A stretch of DNA of 64,000 bases from contig NZ_CP054919.1 of assembly GCF_013364235.1 (NCBI RefSeq), positions 5,054,295 to 5,118,294 on the forward strand, given 5' to 3'. The notes beneath the pieces were generated by a model. The model was not told the DNA's origin. It did no database searches and was given only the letters and a program-made list of their open reading frames with translations. This document shows positions 25,750-33,634 of this stretch, one piece after another (position 1 is the stretch's first letter; every line of letters starts with the position of its first letter). This stretch comes from Kitasatospora sp. NA04385 (lineage in GTDB: Bacteria > Actinomycetota > Actinomycetes > Streptomycetales > Streptomycetaceae). The position numbers and the translations under genes were made by a program.

Positions 25750-26145
25750 TCAGGCCTTCTTGGTCTCCCAGAAGATCGCGTCGATCTCGGCGATCAGGTC
25801 CAGCAGGGCCTGGCCGGTCGCCGGGTCGGTGGACGCCTTGGCGGCCGAGGCGGCCTTGCCCGCGCGGTTGAACAGGTCGTGCAGGCCCGGGTAGGCCTCG
25901 AAGTGCGGGGCCTTGAAGTAGTCGGTGTGCAGCACCGAGAGGTGGTGCTTGACCAGCTCGGCGCGCTCCTCCTTGATGACGATGGCGCGAGCGCGGAACT
26001 CGGCGTCCTCGTTGGCCTGGTACTTCTCCTGAGTGGCCTTCACGGACTCGGCCTCGATGCGGGCCTGGGCCGGGTCGTACACGCCGCACGGCAGGTCGCA
26101 GTGGGCGTGGGCGGTGACTCGCGGAGCAAACAGACGAGAGAACAT
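25750..26145 (-). CDS. sodN: Nickel superoxide dismutase
   Basis: The 131-residue precursor has a 14-residue propeptide (MFSRLFAPRVTAHA) followed by the nickel hook HCDLPCGVY. After cleavage the new N-terminal His1, Cys2 and Cys6 bind nickel. The rest is the four-helix NiSOD body ending AEIDAIFWETKKA. It dismutates superoxide in the cytoplasm. ATG 26145 follows GGAAGG. The divergent neighbour sodX supplies the maturation protease. A hairpin ends the gene. Confidence 0.97.
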   Translation of the reverse strand: MFSRLFAPRVTAHAHCDLPCGVYDPAQARIEAESVKATQEKYQANEDAEFRARAIVIKEERAELVKHHLSVLHTDYFKAPHFEAYPGLHDLFNRAGKAASAAKASTDPATGQALLDLIAEIDAIFWETKKA

Positions 26146-26249
26146 GGGGGTCCTTCCTTAGATCGTCTTCCCGGGCCCGACATTACCCCCACGGCGGCCC
26201 GAAATCGCCGTCGCCCCGGTGGCCTAGGGCAAAAGAAGGAGTTCGAACC

Positions 26250-26657
26250 ATGCGATATGGGACACCGTTCGGCGTCGCCGACATCGCCGGTCCGTCGATG
26301 CGCCGACTGCTCTCCGACGGCGACCGGGTGCTGGTCCGCTACGGGGCGCGGTTGCGGCCCGGGGCGATCGCGCTGTTCCGGCACCCGCTGCGGCAGGACC
26401 TGCTGGTGGTCAAGCGCGCGGCGGAGCGGCGGCCGGGCGGCTGGTGGATGCTCTCCGACAACCCGCTGGTGCGCACCGACAGCCGCGAGTACGGCGCGGT
26501 GCCGGACGAGTTGGTGCTCGGCCGGGTGCTGCTGCGGCTGTCCCCCCGGCCGGCCTGGCTGGCGCCCGGGCGCCGGGTGGAGCGGGCGCTGCGGGGGCGC
26601 GCGCCGCGGTTCGCCGAGCGGTTGGGGGTCAGCGTTCCGTTCGACGGGGAGCTGTGA
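26250..26657 (+). CDS. sodX: NiSOD maturation protease SodX (S24/S26-type)
   Basis: The 135-residue soluble signal-peptidase-like protein has the catalytic Ser16 in AGPSMRRLL and the general-base Lys55 in DLLVVKRAAE, with no membrane anchor. It should remove the SodN propeptide so that nickel can bind. ATG 26250 follows AAGGAG. Head-to-head placement with sodN, 104 bp apart, is unlike an operon and implies divergent promoters. A nickel-responsive Nur site would be expected, but I could not find a clear one. Its stop codon lies inside the first unit of a tandem repeat array. Confidence 0.92.
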   Translation: MRYGTPFGVADIAGPSMRRLLSDGDRVLVRYGARLRPGAIALFRHPLRQDLLVVKRAAERRPGGWWMLSDNPLVRTDSREYGAVPDELVLGRVLLRLSPRPAWLAPGRRVERALRGRAPRFAERLGVSVPFDGEL

Positions 26658-26904
26658 CGCGGCACCTTGTGACGCGACACCTTGTGATGTGACATCCGTG
26701 ACGCGGCACCTTGTGACGTGACACCCGTGACGCGGCATTCAGTGACGCGACACCCGTGACGTGTCATTTCGTGTCGCGACATCCAGTGATGCGGCATTCA
26801 GTGACGCGTAACCTCGTGACGTGACACCGGTGTTGCGTCATCCGGTGACACATCATCCAGTGACACGTCATCCGGTGTCACGGCATCTGATGACGCGTCA
26901 TCAA
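26654..26904. repeat. Array of about 17 degenerate 14-15-bp repeats
   Basis: Tandem units of the form GTGACGCGRCAYCYN run from the sodX stop codon to the stop codon of the convergent CGNR gene. Examples are GTGACGCGGCACCTT, GTGACGTGACACCC, GTGTCGCGACATCCA and GTGACACGTCATCCG. Many units contain part or all of the palindrome TGACGCGTCA. The whole 3'-3' intergenic space is built from them, and both stop codons fall inside repeat units. Confidence 0.88.
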
Positions 26905-27488
26905 CCCTGGGCGGCCAGCGCCCGCTGGGCCTCCTGGCGCTTGCGGGCGCGGTAGGCCGCGACGTTGGCGCGGGTGGCGCAGCGGTCGGAGCAGTAGCGG
27001 CGGGAGCGGTTGGTGGAGGTGTCGAGGTAGGCGTTGCGGCAGGGGGCGGCCTGGCAGATGCCGAGCCGGTCGACGCCGAGGCCGGTGAGGTGGATGGCCA
27101 GGCCCATGCAGGCGACGGCGGCGTAGTTGGCGGCGGCGGTGGGGGCGTTGTCGGCCAGGTGCAGGTGCCAGTTGGGGCGGCCGGTGTCGTCCAGGTCGTC
27201 GTGGCCGGAGACCAGCGGGCTGACGGGGTACTCCACCATCAGGCTGTTGAGCAGGTCGACGGCCCGGACGTCCTCGCCCGCGGCGGCGGCCTCGAAGACC
27301 CCGCGCAGCCGGGTGCGGACGGCGCGCAGCCGGGGCAGGTCGGCCTCGTCGGCGAGCATCGCGGCCCGGGAGGGGGTGCCGAACAGGGACCGGACGGCGT
27401 CCACCGAGGTGAGGTCGTCGGTGCCGCGGCCGGGTTCCTCGCTGTTGACCAGCCGGACGGCGAAGTCGGCGTACGAGGCGAGCTCCAC
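26901..27488 (-). CDS. CGNR zinc-finger / ABATE-domain regulator
   Basis: The 195-residue protein has an N-terminal ABATE-like helical domain (about 1-135) and a C-terminal CGNR zinc finger: CQAAPCRNAYLDTSTNRSRRYCSDRCATRANVAAYRARKR, with four Cys ligands. CGNR proteins are putative stress-responsive transcription factors. GTG 27488 follows AAGGAC. The last codons overlap the repeat array. Whether it regulates the neighbouring amino-acid transporter is unknown. Confidence 0.85.
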   Translation of the reverse strand: MELASYADFAVRLVNSEEPGRGTDDLTSVDAVRSLFGTPSRAAMLADEADLPRLRAVRTRLRGVFEAAAAGEDVRAVDLLNSLMVEYPVSPLVSGHDDLDDTGRPNWHLHLADNAPTAAANYAAVACMGLAIHLTGLGVDRLGICQAAPCRNAYLDTSTNRSRRYCSDRCATRANVAAYRARKRQEAQRALAAQG

Positions 27489-27652
27489 TGGGGTCCTTCC
27501 GGGCGGGGTGTAACGGGTCGAATGACTCCAGGGTATTACAGGTGCGGGCGGACGTGCCGGTGCCCGCCGGGCGCGGGGGCGCGGGGCGGGCACCGGGGCG
27601 TACGGGGGTGGGACGTACGGGCGTGAGACGTGCGGGCGTACGGGTGTGCCGG

Positions 27653-28447
27653 TCAGAGCACCTTGGAGAGGAACGCGCGGGTGCGCTCGTGCCGGGGGTT
27701 GCCGAGCACCTCGCGCGGGTGGCCGGACTCGACCACCACGCCGCCGTCCATGAACACCAGCGCGTCGCCCACCTCGCGGGCGAAGCCCATCTCGTGGGTG
27801 ACCACGATCATGGTCATGCCCTCCTCGGCGAGGCCGCGCATCACGTCCAGCACCTCGCCGACCAGTTCGGGGTCGAGCGCCGAGGTGGGCTCGTCGAACA
27901 GCATCAGCTTGGGCTGCATGGCCAGCGCCCGGGCGATGGCGACGCGCTGCTGCTGGCCGCCGGAGAGCTGCGAGGGGTAGTTGCCGGCCTTGTCGGCGAG
28001 GCCGACCCGTTCCAGCAGGGCCATCGCCCGCTCCCGGGCGGCGCTCCGGTTCTCCTTCTTGACCTGCACCGGCGCCTCGACGACGTTCTCCAGCGCGGTC
28101 ATGTGCGGGAACAGGTTGAAGCGCTGGAAGACCATGCCGATGTCCTGGCGCTTGAGCGCGACCTCGCGGTCCTTGAGCTCGTAGAGCTTGTCGCCCTTCT
28201 GCCGGTAGCCGACCAGTTCGCCGTCGACGTACAGCCGGCCGGCGTTGATCTTCTCCAGGTGGTTGATGCAGCGCAGGAAGGTGGACTTGCCGGAGCCGGA
28301 CGGGCCGACCAGGCAGAACACCTCGCTCTGCCGCACCTCCAGGTCGATGCCCTTGAGCACCTCGACCTGGCCGTAGGACTTGTGCACGCCCTCGGCCCGG
28401 ACCATCGGACGGTCGGGGGCCTCCTGCGGCTTGGACAGGTCGGTCAT
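27653..28447 (-). CDS. Polar amino-acid ABC transporter ATP-binding protein
   Basis: The 264-residue ATPase has Walker A VGPSGSGKSTF, Q-loop MVFQRFNLFP, signature LSGGQQQRVAIARA, Walker B LMLFDEPTSALD and the H-loop VVTHEM. It is closest in pattern to GlnQ/GluA-type subunits. The ATG overlaps the permease stop by four bases, so it is third in the operon receptor-permease-ATPase. Confidence 0.92.
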   Translation of the reverse strand: MTDLSKPQEAPDRPMVRAEGVHKSYGQVEVLKGIDLEVRQSEVFCLVGPSGSGKSTFLRCINHLEKINAGRLYVDGELVGYRQKGDKLYELKDREVALKRQDIGMVFQRFNLFPHMTALENVVEAPVQVKKENRSAARERAMALLERVGLADKAGNYPSQLSGGQQQRVAIARALAMQPKLMLFDEPTSALDPELVGEVLDVMRGLAEEGMTMIVVTHEMGFAREVGDALVFMDGGVVVESGHPREVLGNPRHERTRAFLSKVL

Positions 28448-29442
28448 GCGTCCTTCCTCCCGTCCGGGGCGTCGTCGGAGGCCGCCGTCCCCGCCGGTGT
28501 CGCGGGCGCGGCCGTCTTCGCCGGGGCGCGGCCGGCGAACAGGGCGCGCACCCGCTGCAGCGGGGTGGGCGGCAGCGTCCGGTTGGCGCCGCGGGCGTAG
28601 TACCGCTCCAGGTAGTACTGGCCGACCGTCAGGATCGAGGTCAGCAGCAGGTAGTAGACCGACACCGCGATCATCGCGGCGATCGGCTTGTAGGTGCGGG
28701 TGGCGATGTCGTGGCCGGCGGTGAACAGCTCCACCAGCGAGATCACCTGCACCAGCGAGGTGGTCTTCAGCATCGAGATGGTCTCGTTGCCGGTCGGCGG
28801 GATGATCACCCGCATCGCCTGCGGCAGCACGATCCGGCGCAGCGCGGTGGTCCGGCTCATGCCGAGCGCGTGCGCGGCCTCGGACTGGCCCTCGTCCACC
28901 GACTGGATGCCGGCCCGGACGATCTCCGCCATGTAGGCGGCCTCGTTGAGCCCGAGCCCGAGCAGCGCGGCGGTGAACACCGGCACCAGGGTGTTGGACT
29001 CCTGGGACCAGAAGGAGGGCCCGAACGGGACGCCGAGCGAGATCTCCTTCCACAGGAAGCCGATGTTGTTCCAGAGCACCAGCTGCACCAGCACCGGGGT
29101 GCCGCGGAAGACCCAGATGTAGAACCAGGCGACGCCGGAGAGCACCGGGTTCTTCGAGAGCCGCATGACGGCCAGCAGCACGCCGCCGACCACGCCCATC
29201 AGCATGGCCAGGACGGTCAGTTCCAGGGTGGTCCAGATGCCGTGGACGACGGTGGGGTCGCGCAGCACCGCGCCGACGAACGCCCAGTCCAGCGCCTGGT
29301 TGGTGAACAGGACGTGCAGCAGCATCGCGCCGAGCACGGCGACGACGGCGACGGAGACCCAGCGGCCGGGGTGGCGGACGGGGACGGCCTTGATGGCCTC
29401 GGGCCGGCCCCGGCCCGCGGGCCCCTGGTCGGTCTTTTCCAC
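28444..29442 (-). CDS. Polar amino-acid ABC transporter permease
   Basis: The 332-residue His/Glu/Gln/Arg-type permease has a cytoplasmic N-terminus, about five membrane segments and the EAA-type loop SEAAHALGMSRTTALRRIVLPQAM. A Pro/Ala-rich tail follows. Only one permease gene is present, so it probably forms a homodimer. GTG 29442 is the start, with GAGG upstream. It is strikingly similar in architecture to the permease at 60373-61383. Confidence 0.9.
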   Translation of the reverse strand: MEKTDQGPAGRGRPEAIKAVPVRHPGRWVSVAVVAVLGAMLLHVLFTNQALDWAFVGAVLRDPTVVHGIWTTLELTVLAMLMGVVGGVLLAVMRLSKNPVLSGVAWFYIWVFRGTPVLVQLVLWNNIGFLWKEISLGVPFGPSFWSQESNTLVPVFTAALLGLGLNEAAYMAEIVRAGIQSVDEGQSEAAHALGMSRTTALRRIVLPQAMRVIIPPTGNETISMLKTTSLVQVISLVELFTAGHDIATRTYKPIAAMIAVSVYYLLLTSILTVGQYYLERYYARGANRTLPPTPLQRVRALFAGRAPAKTAAPATPAGTAASDDAPDGRKDA

Positions 29443-29478
29443 GTGATTACCTCGTCAGGGGGTTCGGGCGGCGGGGCG

Positions 29479-30417
29479 TCAGCTCTGGGCGGCGTTGATC
29501 TCGGAGGTGCTGACCGCTCCGGCGGACACGCCCCACTTGTCGAGGATGGTCTTGTAGGTGCCGTCCGCCATCAGCGACTGGATCGCGCCCTGGACCGCCT
29601 TGCTGAGCGGCGAGCCCTTGGCCAGGATCACGCCGTACGGGGCGGCGCCGTAGGTGTCGCCGAGCTTCTCCAGCTGGCCGCCGGTCTGCTTCAGGGCGTA
29701 GTCGATGACCGGGGAGTCGGCCAGCATCACCTGGTCGCGGCCGGAGACCAGCGACTGGGCGACGTCGGTCTGCAGGGCGAAGCGGTCGCCGTCGTTCGGG
29801 ATCGGGCTCTTGCCGGCCTTGGTGCAGTCCGGGTTGCGGGTGTCCTTGATCTCGTCGGCCTGGGTGGTGCCGTCCTGGATCGCGACCTTCTTGCCGCACA
29901 GGTCGTCCAGCGAGATCTTGTCCGGGTTGCCCTTCTTCACCGCGGCGGAGGTGCCGGCCGAGAAGTAGGTGACCATGTCGACCTGCTCCTCGCGCTCCTT
30001 GGTGTCGGTGAACGAGCTCATGCCGAGCTGGTACTTGTTCGACTGGATGCCGGGGATGATGTCGGTGAACCCGGCGCTCTGGAACTCGGCGGTCAGGCCC
30101 AGCTTCTGGGCGATGGCCACGCCGAGGTCGACGTCCATGCCGACGATCTTGCCCTTCTCGTCCTTGAACTCGTTGGGCGCGTACGAGGTGTCGGAACCGA
30201 CCACCAGCTTGCCGCCGGCCTTGAGTTCGGCCGGGACCAGCCCGGCCAGCGCCGGGTCGGCCGCCGCGGCGGGGATGGACTGGGTGGGGATCGGCGCGGC
30301 GCCCGACGTGGTGGTGCTGGTGGCGCTGCTGCCGCACGCGGTGAGGAGCAGGGTGCCGGCCGCGAGGGCGGCGGCCGCGGCGAGCGGCCGGGTCATGGGG
30401 GTACGGGCAGCGGGCAT
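29479..30417 (-). CDS. Amino-acid-binding lipoprotein of the ABC transporter
   Basis: The 312-residue family 3 solute-binding lipoprotein has a signal ending LLLTAC and a body with GGKLVVGSDTSYAPNEFKDEKGKIVGMDVDLGVAIAQKLG, DLCGKKVAIQDGTTQADEI and APYGVILAKGSPL. It delivers a polar amino acid or a related compound to the downstream permease/ATPase. ATG 30417 has GGAGGA upstream. A 32-bp palindrome lies 220 bp upstream. Confidence 0.9.
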   Translation of the reverse strand: MPAARTPMTRPLAAAAALAAGTLLLTACGSSATSTTTSGAAPIPTQSIPAAAADPALAGLVPAELKAGGKLVVGSDTSYAPNEFKDEKGKIVGMDVDLGVAIAQKLGLTAEFQSAGFTDIIPGIQSNKYQLGMSSFTDTKEREEQVDMVTYFSAGTSAAVKKGNPDKISLDDLCGKKVAIQDGTTQADEIKDTRNPDCTKAGKSPIPNDGDRFALQTDVAQSLVSGRDQVMLADSPVIDYALKQTGGQLEKLGDTYGAAPYGVILAKGSPLSKAVQGAIQSLMADGTYKTILDKWGVSAGAVSTSEINAAQS

Positions 30418-30638
30418 GGGGGATCTCCTCCTGGGGGATCGGACGGGGTGCCGCGCCGCCTGGTGGGGCGGCGCGGTACAGCGCGTGGTCGGTGCTCGCC
30501 ACCCTCCGCCGAGGTGACAGGTAGATCCGATGTGGGGGGAATCCTGCCACTGTGGGTGGGAAATCGGAGCCCGTCACAGGTCAAAATCGGATAACAGGAC
30601 TGCCGACTGTCCGGTATTCGGACATTTCTCCTGGTCAT

Positions 30639-30670
30639 GTCACTCGATGCATAATCATGCACCGAGTGAC
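30639..30670. promoter_or_regulatory. 32-bp palindrome upstream of the amino-acid ABC operon
   Basis: Arms GTCACTCGATGCAT and ATGCACCGAGTGAC flank AATC with a single mismatch. The core TGCATAATCATGCA resembles an ARG box (ArgR site). The surrounding DNA is unusually AT-rich for this window. It probably controls the transporter operon on the minus strand. Confidence 0.55.
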
Positions 30671-30700
30671 CTTCCGCCGAGGTCACGCCCGGAAGCCCCG

Positions 30701-30756
30701 TCCAGCAGCCCCTCTCCAGCAGCCCCGGTCCAGCAACCCCCGTTCAGCAACCCCCT
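30701..30756. repeat. Four tandem 14-bp repeats
   Basis: TCCAGCAGCCCCTC-like units repeat four times (30701, 30715, 30729, 30743) directly after the stop of the upstream binding-protein gene. Confidence 0.65.
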
Positions 30757-31727
30757 CAGAAGCCCCCGTTCACCACGGCGCTCTGCACCGCGCCGTCGCC
30801 CAGGCCCCACTTCGCCAGGATCCGGTCGTAGTCGCCGCTGCGGATCAGCTGGTCCAGCGCCTTCGCCACGGCGTCGCGCAGCGCGGTGTCCTGCTTGGCG
30901 AACGCGATCCCGTACGGCGCCACCTGCAACTGCGCGCCGACCACCTGGAACTGCGCCCCGCCCCGCCCGTTCTTCGCCGCGTGCGCCGCCACCGGCGCGT
31001 CGTTCAGGTCCGCGACGGCCCGGCCCTGCGCGACCAGGGCCAGCGCCTGGTCGTCGGTGTCGGTCTCGGTGACGGTCAGCTTCCGGCCGTTCTTCCCGCA
31101 GGTCTCGGCCTGCCGCTCCAGCAGCGCGGCCTGGGTGGTCTCGCGCTGCACCGCGACCGTCCGCCCGCACAGATCCTGCAGTCCGGAGATCCGCTGCGGG
31201 TTGGCCTTCGTCACCACGATCGAGGTGCCGGCGACGAAGTAGTCGACGAAGTCCAGGCCGTCGTTGACCTTGCGGGCCTCCTCGTCGACGCCGTCCCGGC
31301 GCTGCGGGGTGTCGGTCATCCCCGACATCACCAGGTCGTACTCGCGGGCCTGCAGCCCCAGCCGCAGCCGGTTGAACGGCACGTCGCTGAACTGCACCCG
31401 CACGCCCAGCGCGCCGCCCAGCGCGGTGGCCAGGTCCACGTCCAGGCCGTCCGGCCGGTTGCCCTCGGACTTGAAGCCGATCGGCGCGTACGTCAGGTCC
31501 GCGCCGATCCGCAGCACCCCCGCCGTCCTGATCTGCTCGGGCAGTTGGGCGCGCGGCCCGGACTCCGGGCCGGCGTCGCCGCCGGACGGGGCGGCCGAGC
31601 CGCAGCCGGTCAGCAGCAGCGCGCCGGCCGTCGCGGCGGCGGTGAGGGCGGCGGCGGTCCGGCCGGCGCCGGGGCCGGTGGTGCGGGAGCGGGCGCCGGG
31701 TCTGGCGGGGGGCGTGGCCGTCGACAT
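30756..31727 (-). CDS. Second amino-acid-binding lipoprotein
   Basis: The 323-residue family 3 binding lipoprotein has a long charged N-terminal region and a signal ending ALLLTGC. The body parallels the neighbouring receptor: VLRIGADLTYAPIGFKSEGNRPDGLDVDLATALGGALG, DLCGRTVAVQRETTQAALLE and APYGIAFAKQDTAL. It is a probable second specificity for the same permease or for another carrier. ATG 31727 follows GGAGG. It is transcribed in the same direction as the ABC operon but is separated by 338 bp containing repeats and a palindrome, so it may be an independent unit. Confidence 0.87.
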   Translation of the reverse strand: MSTATPPARPGARSRTTGPGAGRTAAALTAAATAGALLLTGCGSAAPSGGDAGPESGPRAQLPEQIRTAGVLRIGADLTYAPIGFKSEGNRPDGLDVDLATALGGALGVRVQFSDVPFNRLRLGLQAREYDLVMSGMTDTPQRRDGVDEEARKVNDGLDFVDYFVAGTSIVVTKANPQRISGLQDLCGRTVAVQRETTQAALLERQAETCGKNGRKLTVTETDTDDQALALVAQGRAVADLNDAPVAAHAAKNGRGGAQFQVVGAQLQVAPYGIAFAKQDTALRDAVAKALDQLIRSGDYDRILAKWGLGDGAVQSAVVNGGF

Positions 31728-32287
31728 CGGGATCCTCCGGTGGGCGAGGGGGGCGGGTCCCCGCCGCTGCGCGCTGGTGTGCGCGACCGTGCGACGGGGC
31801 AGGACGTGGCCCGACGTGTGCGGGAACGTCCGGACAACGGTGGTCGAACACCGGATATTGCCATCCCGACCTGCTCGGCCGGGTAGCGGGTATGTCAGAA
31901 TCTGGTATCGGGTGACCCCCGACGCAGAACTCAGACCGCCGGTTCGCCACAGGGCCGGGGGTGCCCAGGAACGGAAGCCGTCACCGGCTCCGTATCCGAA
32001 GCACCAGCTCCCCTCCGTGTCTGCGTTCACTCCTGCGAGTGCCCTGCGGACCCCTCGCTTCGGGGGCCACGCGGACAAGAAGGACCCGGCACAGGTGCGG
32101 TGCCGACGTCCGGACGAACAACGCAGAACACCTAAACCCTCACCCCGAGGGCGCCGCCCGACGGCTGCGCCCCGACCCGGACACGGGTACGCCACGGACG
32201 GCGTGCCCGTACTCGTGCATCGGCGCACGGCCGGGTCGAAAGTCCGTCGGACGCGCGCCTTCGCTGATATATGACGAAGAGGTCATT
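31728..32287. other. 560-bp divergent intergenic region (receptor gene / malic enzyme)
   Basis: I see no gene here. The AT-richer patch at about 31850-31915 (GGATATTGCC, GGTATGTCAGAATCTGGTATCGGG) probably holds the leftward promoter. Just before the malic enzyme, CTTCG-CTGATATATGA-CGAAG (32261-32281) forms a small inverted repeat containing an AT-rich -10-like element. Open frames that run through it lack ribosome sites. Confidence 0.4.
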
Positions 32288-33481
32288 GTGGCAGCGGAGA
32301 TCATCACCGACACCCAGAGCACTGACGACCCGGTCGACGCCGTCTTCGCGCTCCACCGCGGCGGCAAGATGGAGATCCGGGCGACCGTCCCGGTCCGCGA
32401 CGCGGACGACCTGTCGCTCGCCTACACCCCGGGCGTGGCCCGGGTCTGCACCGCCATCGCCGAACAGCCCGCCCTGGTGAACGACTACACCTGGAAGGCC
32501 AACACCGTCGCCGTCGTCACCGACGGCACCGCGGTGCTCGGCCTCGGCGACATCGGCCCGCAGGCCTCGCTGCCCGTGATGGAGGGCAAGGCCATCCTGT
32601 TCAAGCAGTTCGGCGGCGTCGACGCGGTGCCGATCGCGCTGGACTGCACCGGCGTCGACGAGATCGTCGAGACCGTGGTCCGGCTCGCCCCGTCCTTCGG
32701 CGGCGTCAACCTGGAGGACATCTCCGCCCCGCGCTGCTTCGAGATCGAGAAGCGGCTCCAGGAGCGGCTCGACATCCCGGTCTTCCACGACGACCAGCAC
32801 GGCACCGCGATCGTCACCACCGCCGCGCTGTGGAACGCCGCCGCGGTCACCGGCCGCCGGGTCGGCGACCTGCGCGCCGTCATCTCCGGCGCGGGCGCGG
32901 CCGGCATCGCCATCGCCAAGATGCTGCTGGCCGCGGGCATCGGCGACGTCGCGGTGTGCGACCGCCGCGGCGTGGTCCACCAGGGCCGCGAGGACCTCAC
33001 CGACGTCAAGGCGGAGATCGCGGCGCTCACCAACCGCAGCGGCCTCAAGGGCGGCCTGGCCGACGCGCTGGACGGCGCGGACGTGTTCATCGGCGTCTCC
33101 GGCGGCACCGTCCCGGAGGAGGCCGTCGCCACCATGGCGCCCGGCTGCTTCGTCTTCGCGATGGCCAACCCCACCCCGGAGATCCACCCCGAGGTCGCCC
33201 ACCGGTACGCGGCGGTGGTCGCCACCGGGCGCTCCGACTTCCCGAACCAGATCAACAACGTGCTGGCCTTCCCGGGCATCTTCGCCGGCGCGCTCTCGGT
33301 CCGGGCCAGCCGGATCTCCGAGGGCATGAAGCTCGCCGCGGCCAAGGCCCTGGCGGGCGTCGTCGCCGACGAGTTGACGCCGCAGAAGGTCATCCCGTCG
33401 CCCTTCGACGAGCGGGTCGCCCCGGCGGTCACCCGCGCCGTCGCGGAGGCCGCCCGGGCGGAGGGGCTCGCCCGGATCTGA
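32288..33481 (+). CDS. Malic enzyme (NAD(P)-dependent malate dehydrogenase, decarboxylating)
   Basis: The 397-residue enzyme converts malate to pyruvate and CO2. The malic N-terminal domain contains LAYTPGVARVC, DIGPQASLPVMEGKAILFKQFGGVDA and VNLEDISAPRCFEIE. The Rossmann domain contains VISGAGAAGIAIAKML, then FVFAMANPTPEIHPE and GRSDFPNQINNVLAFPGIFAGAL. It lacks the phosphotransacetylase-like extension of long MaeB forms. Cofactor preference cannot be read safely from the sequence; the syntenic S. coelicolor enzyme is, as I recall, NADP-dependent. GTG 32288 follows GAAGAGG. Confidence 0.92.
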   Translation: MAAEIITDTQSTDDPVDAVFALHRGGKMEIRATVPVRDADDLSLAYTPGVARVCTAIAEQPALVNDYTWKANTVAVVTDGTAVLGLGDIGPQASLPVMEGKAILFKQFGGVDAVPIALDCTGVDEIVETVVRLAPSFGGVNLEDISAPRCFEIEKRLQERLDIPVFHDDQHGTAIVTTAALWNAAAVTGRRVGDLRAVISGAGAAGIAIAKMLLAAGIGDVAVCDRRGVVHQGREDLTDVKAEIAALTNRSGLKGGLADALDGADVFIGVSGGTVPEEAVATMAPGCFVFAMANPTPEIHPEVAHRYAAVVATGRSDFPNQINNVLAFPGIFAGALSVRASRISEGMKLAAAKALAGVVADELTPQKVIPSPFDERVAPAVTRAVAEAARAEGLARI

Positions 33482-33487
33482 CCGGGG

Positions 33488-33552
33488 CGCCGCACGGCGC
33501 CGGGGCCCGCCCCCGGCGCCGTGCGCGCACAACGGCGCCGTGCGCGCACAAC
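33488..33552. terminator. Hairpin plus 19-bp direct duplication after malic enzyme
   Basis: An inverted repeat (CGCACGGCGCCGGGG / CCCCGGCGCCGTGCG) starts seven bases past the stop. Its right side is part of a perfect 19-bp tandem duplication (33515-33533 and 33534-33552, unit GGCGCCGTGCGCGCACAAC). Confidence 0.7.
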
Positions 33553-33598
33553 GGCGGCCCCGGAAAAGCAATATGGGGACGTTCACAGTGAGTCGTGG

Positions 33599-33634
33599 TT
33601 AACGCGCGGGGTGCCGCCCGGCTATGGTCCGGGC
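33599..33634 (+). promoter_or_regulatory. Candidate promoter giving a leaderless dehydrogenase mRNA
   Basis: TTAACG (33599-33604), an 18-bp spacer and TATGGT (33623-33628) place the transcription start at or next to the ATG at 33635. No Shine-Dalgarno is present. Confidence 0.45.

Noticed and set aside
26339..26797. Open frame across the 14-15-bp repeat array encoding HxxxRHxxxRHK-like repeats
   Set aside because: It is produced by the tandem repeat, runs into sodX on the other strand, and has mixed 14/15-bp units that shift frame.
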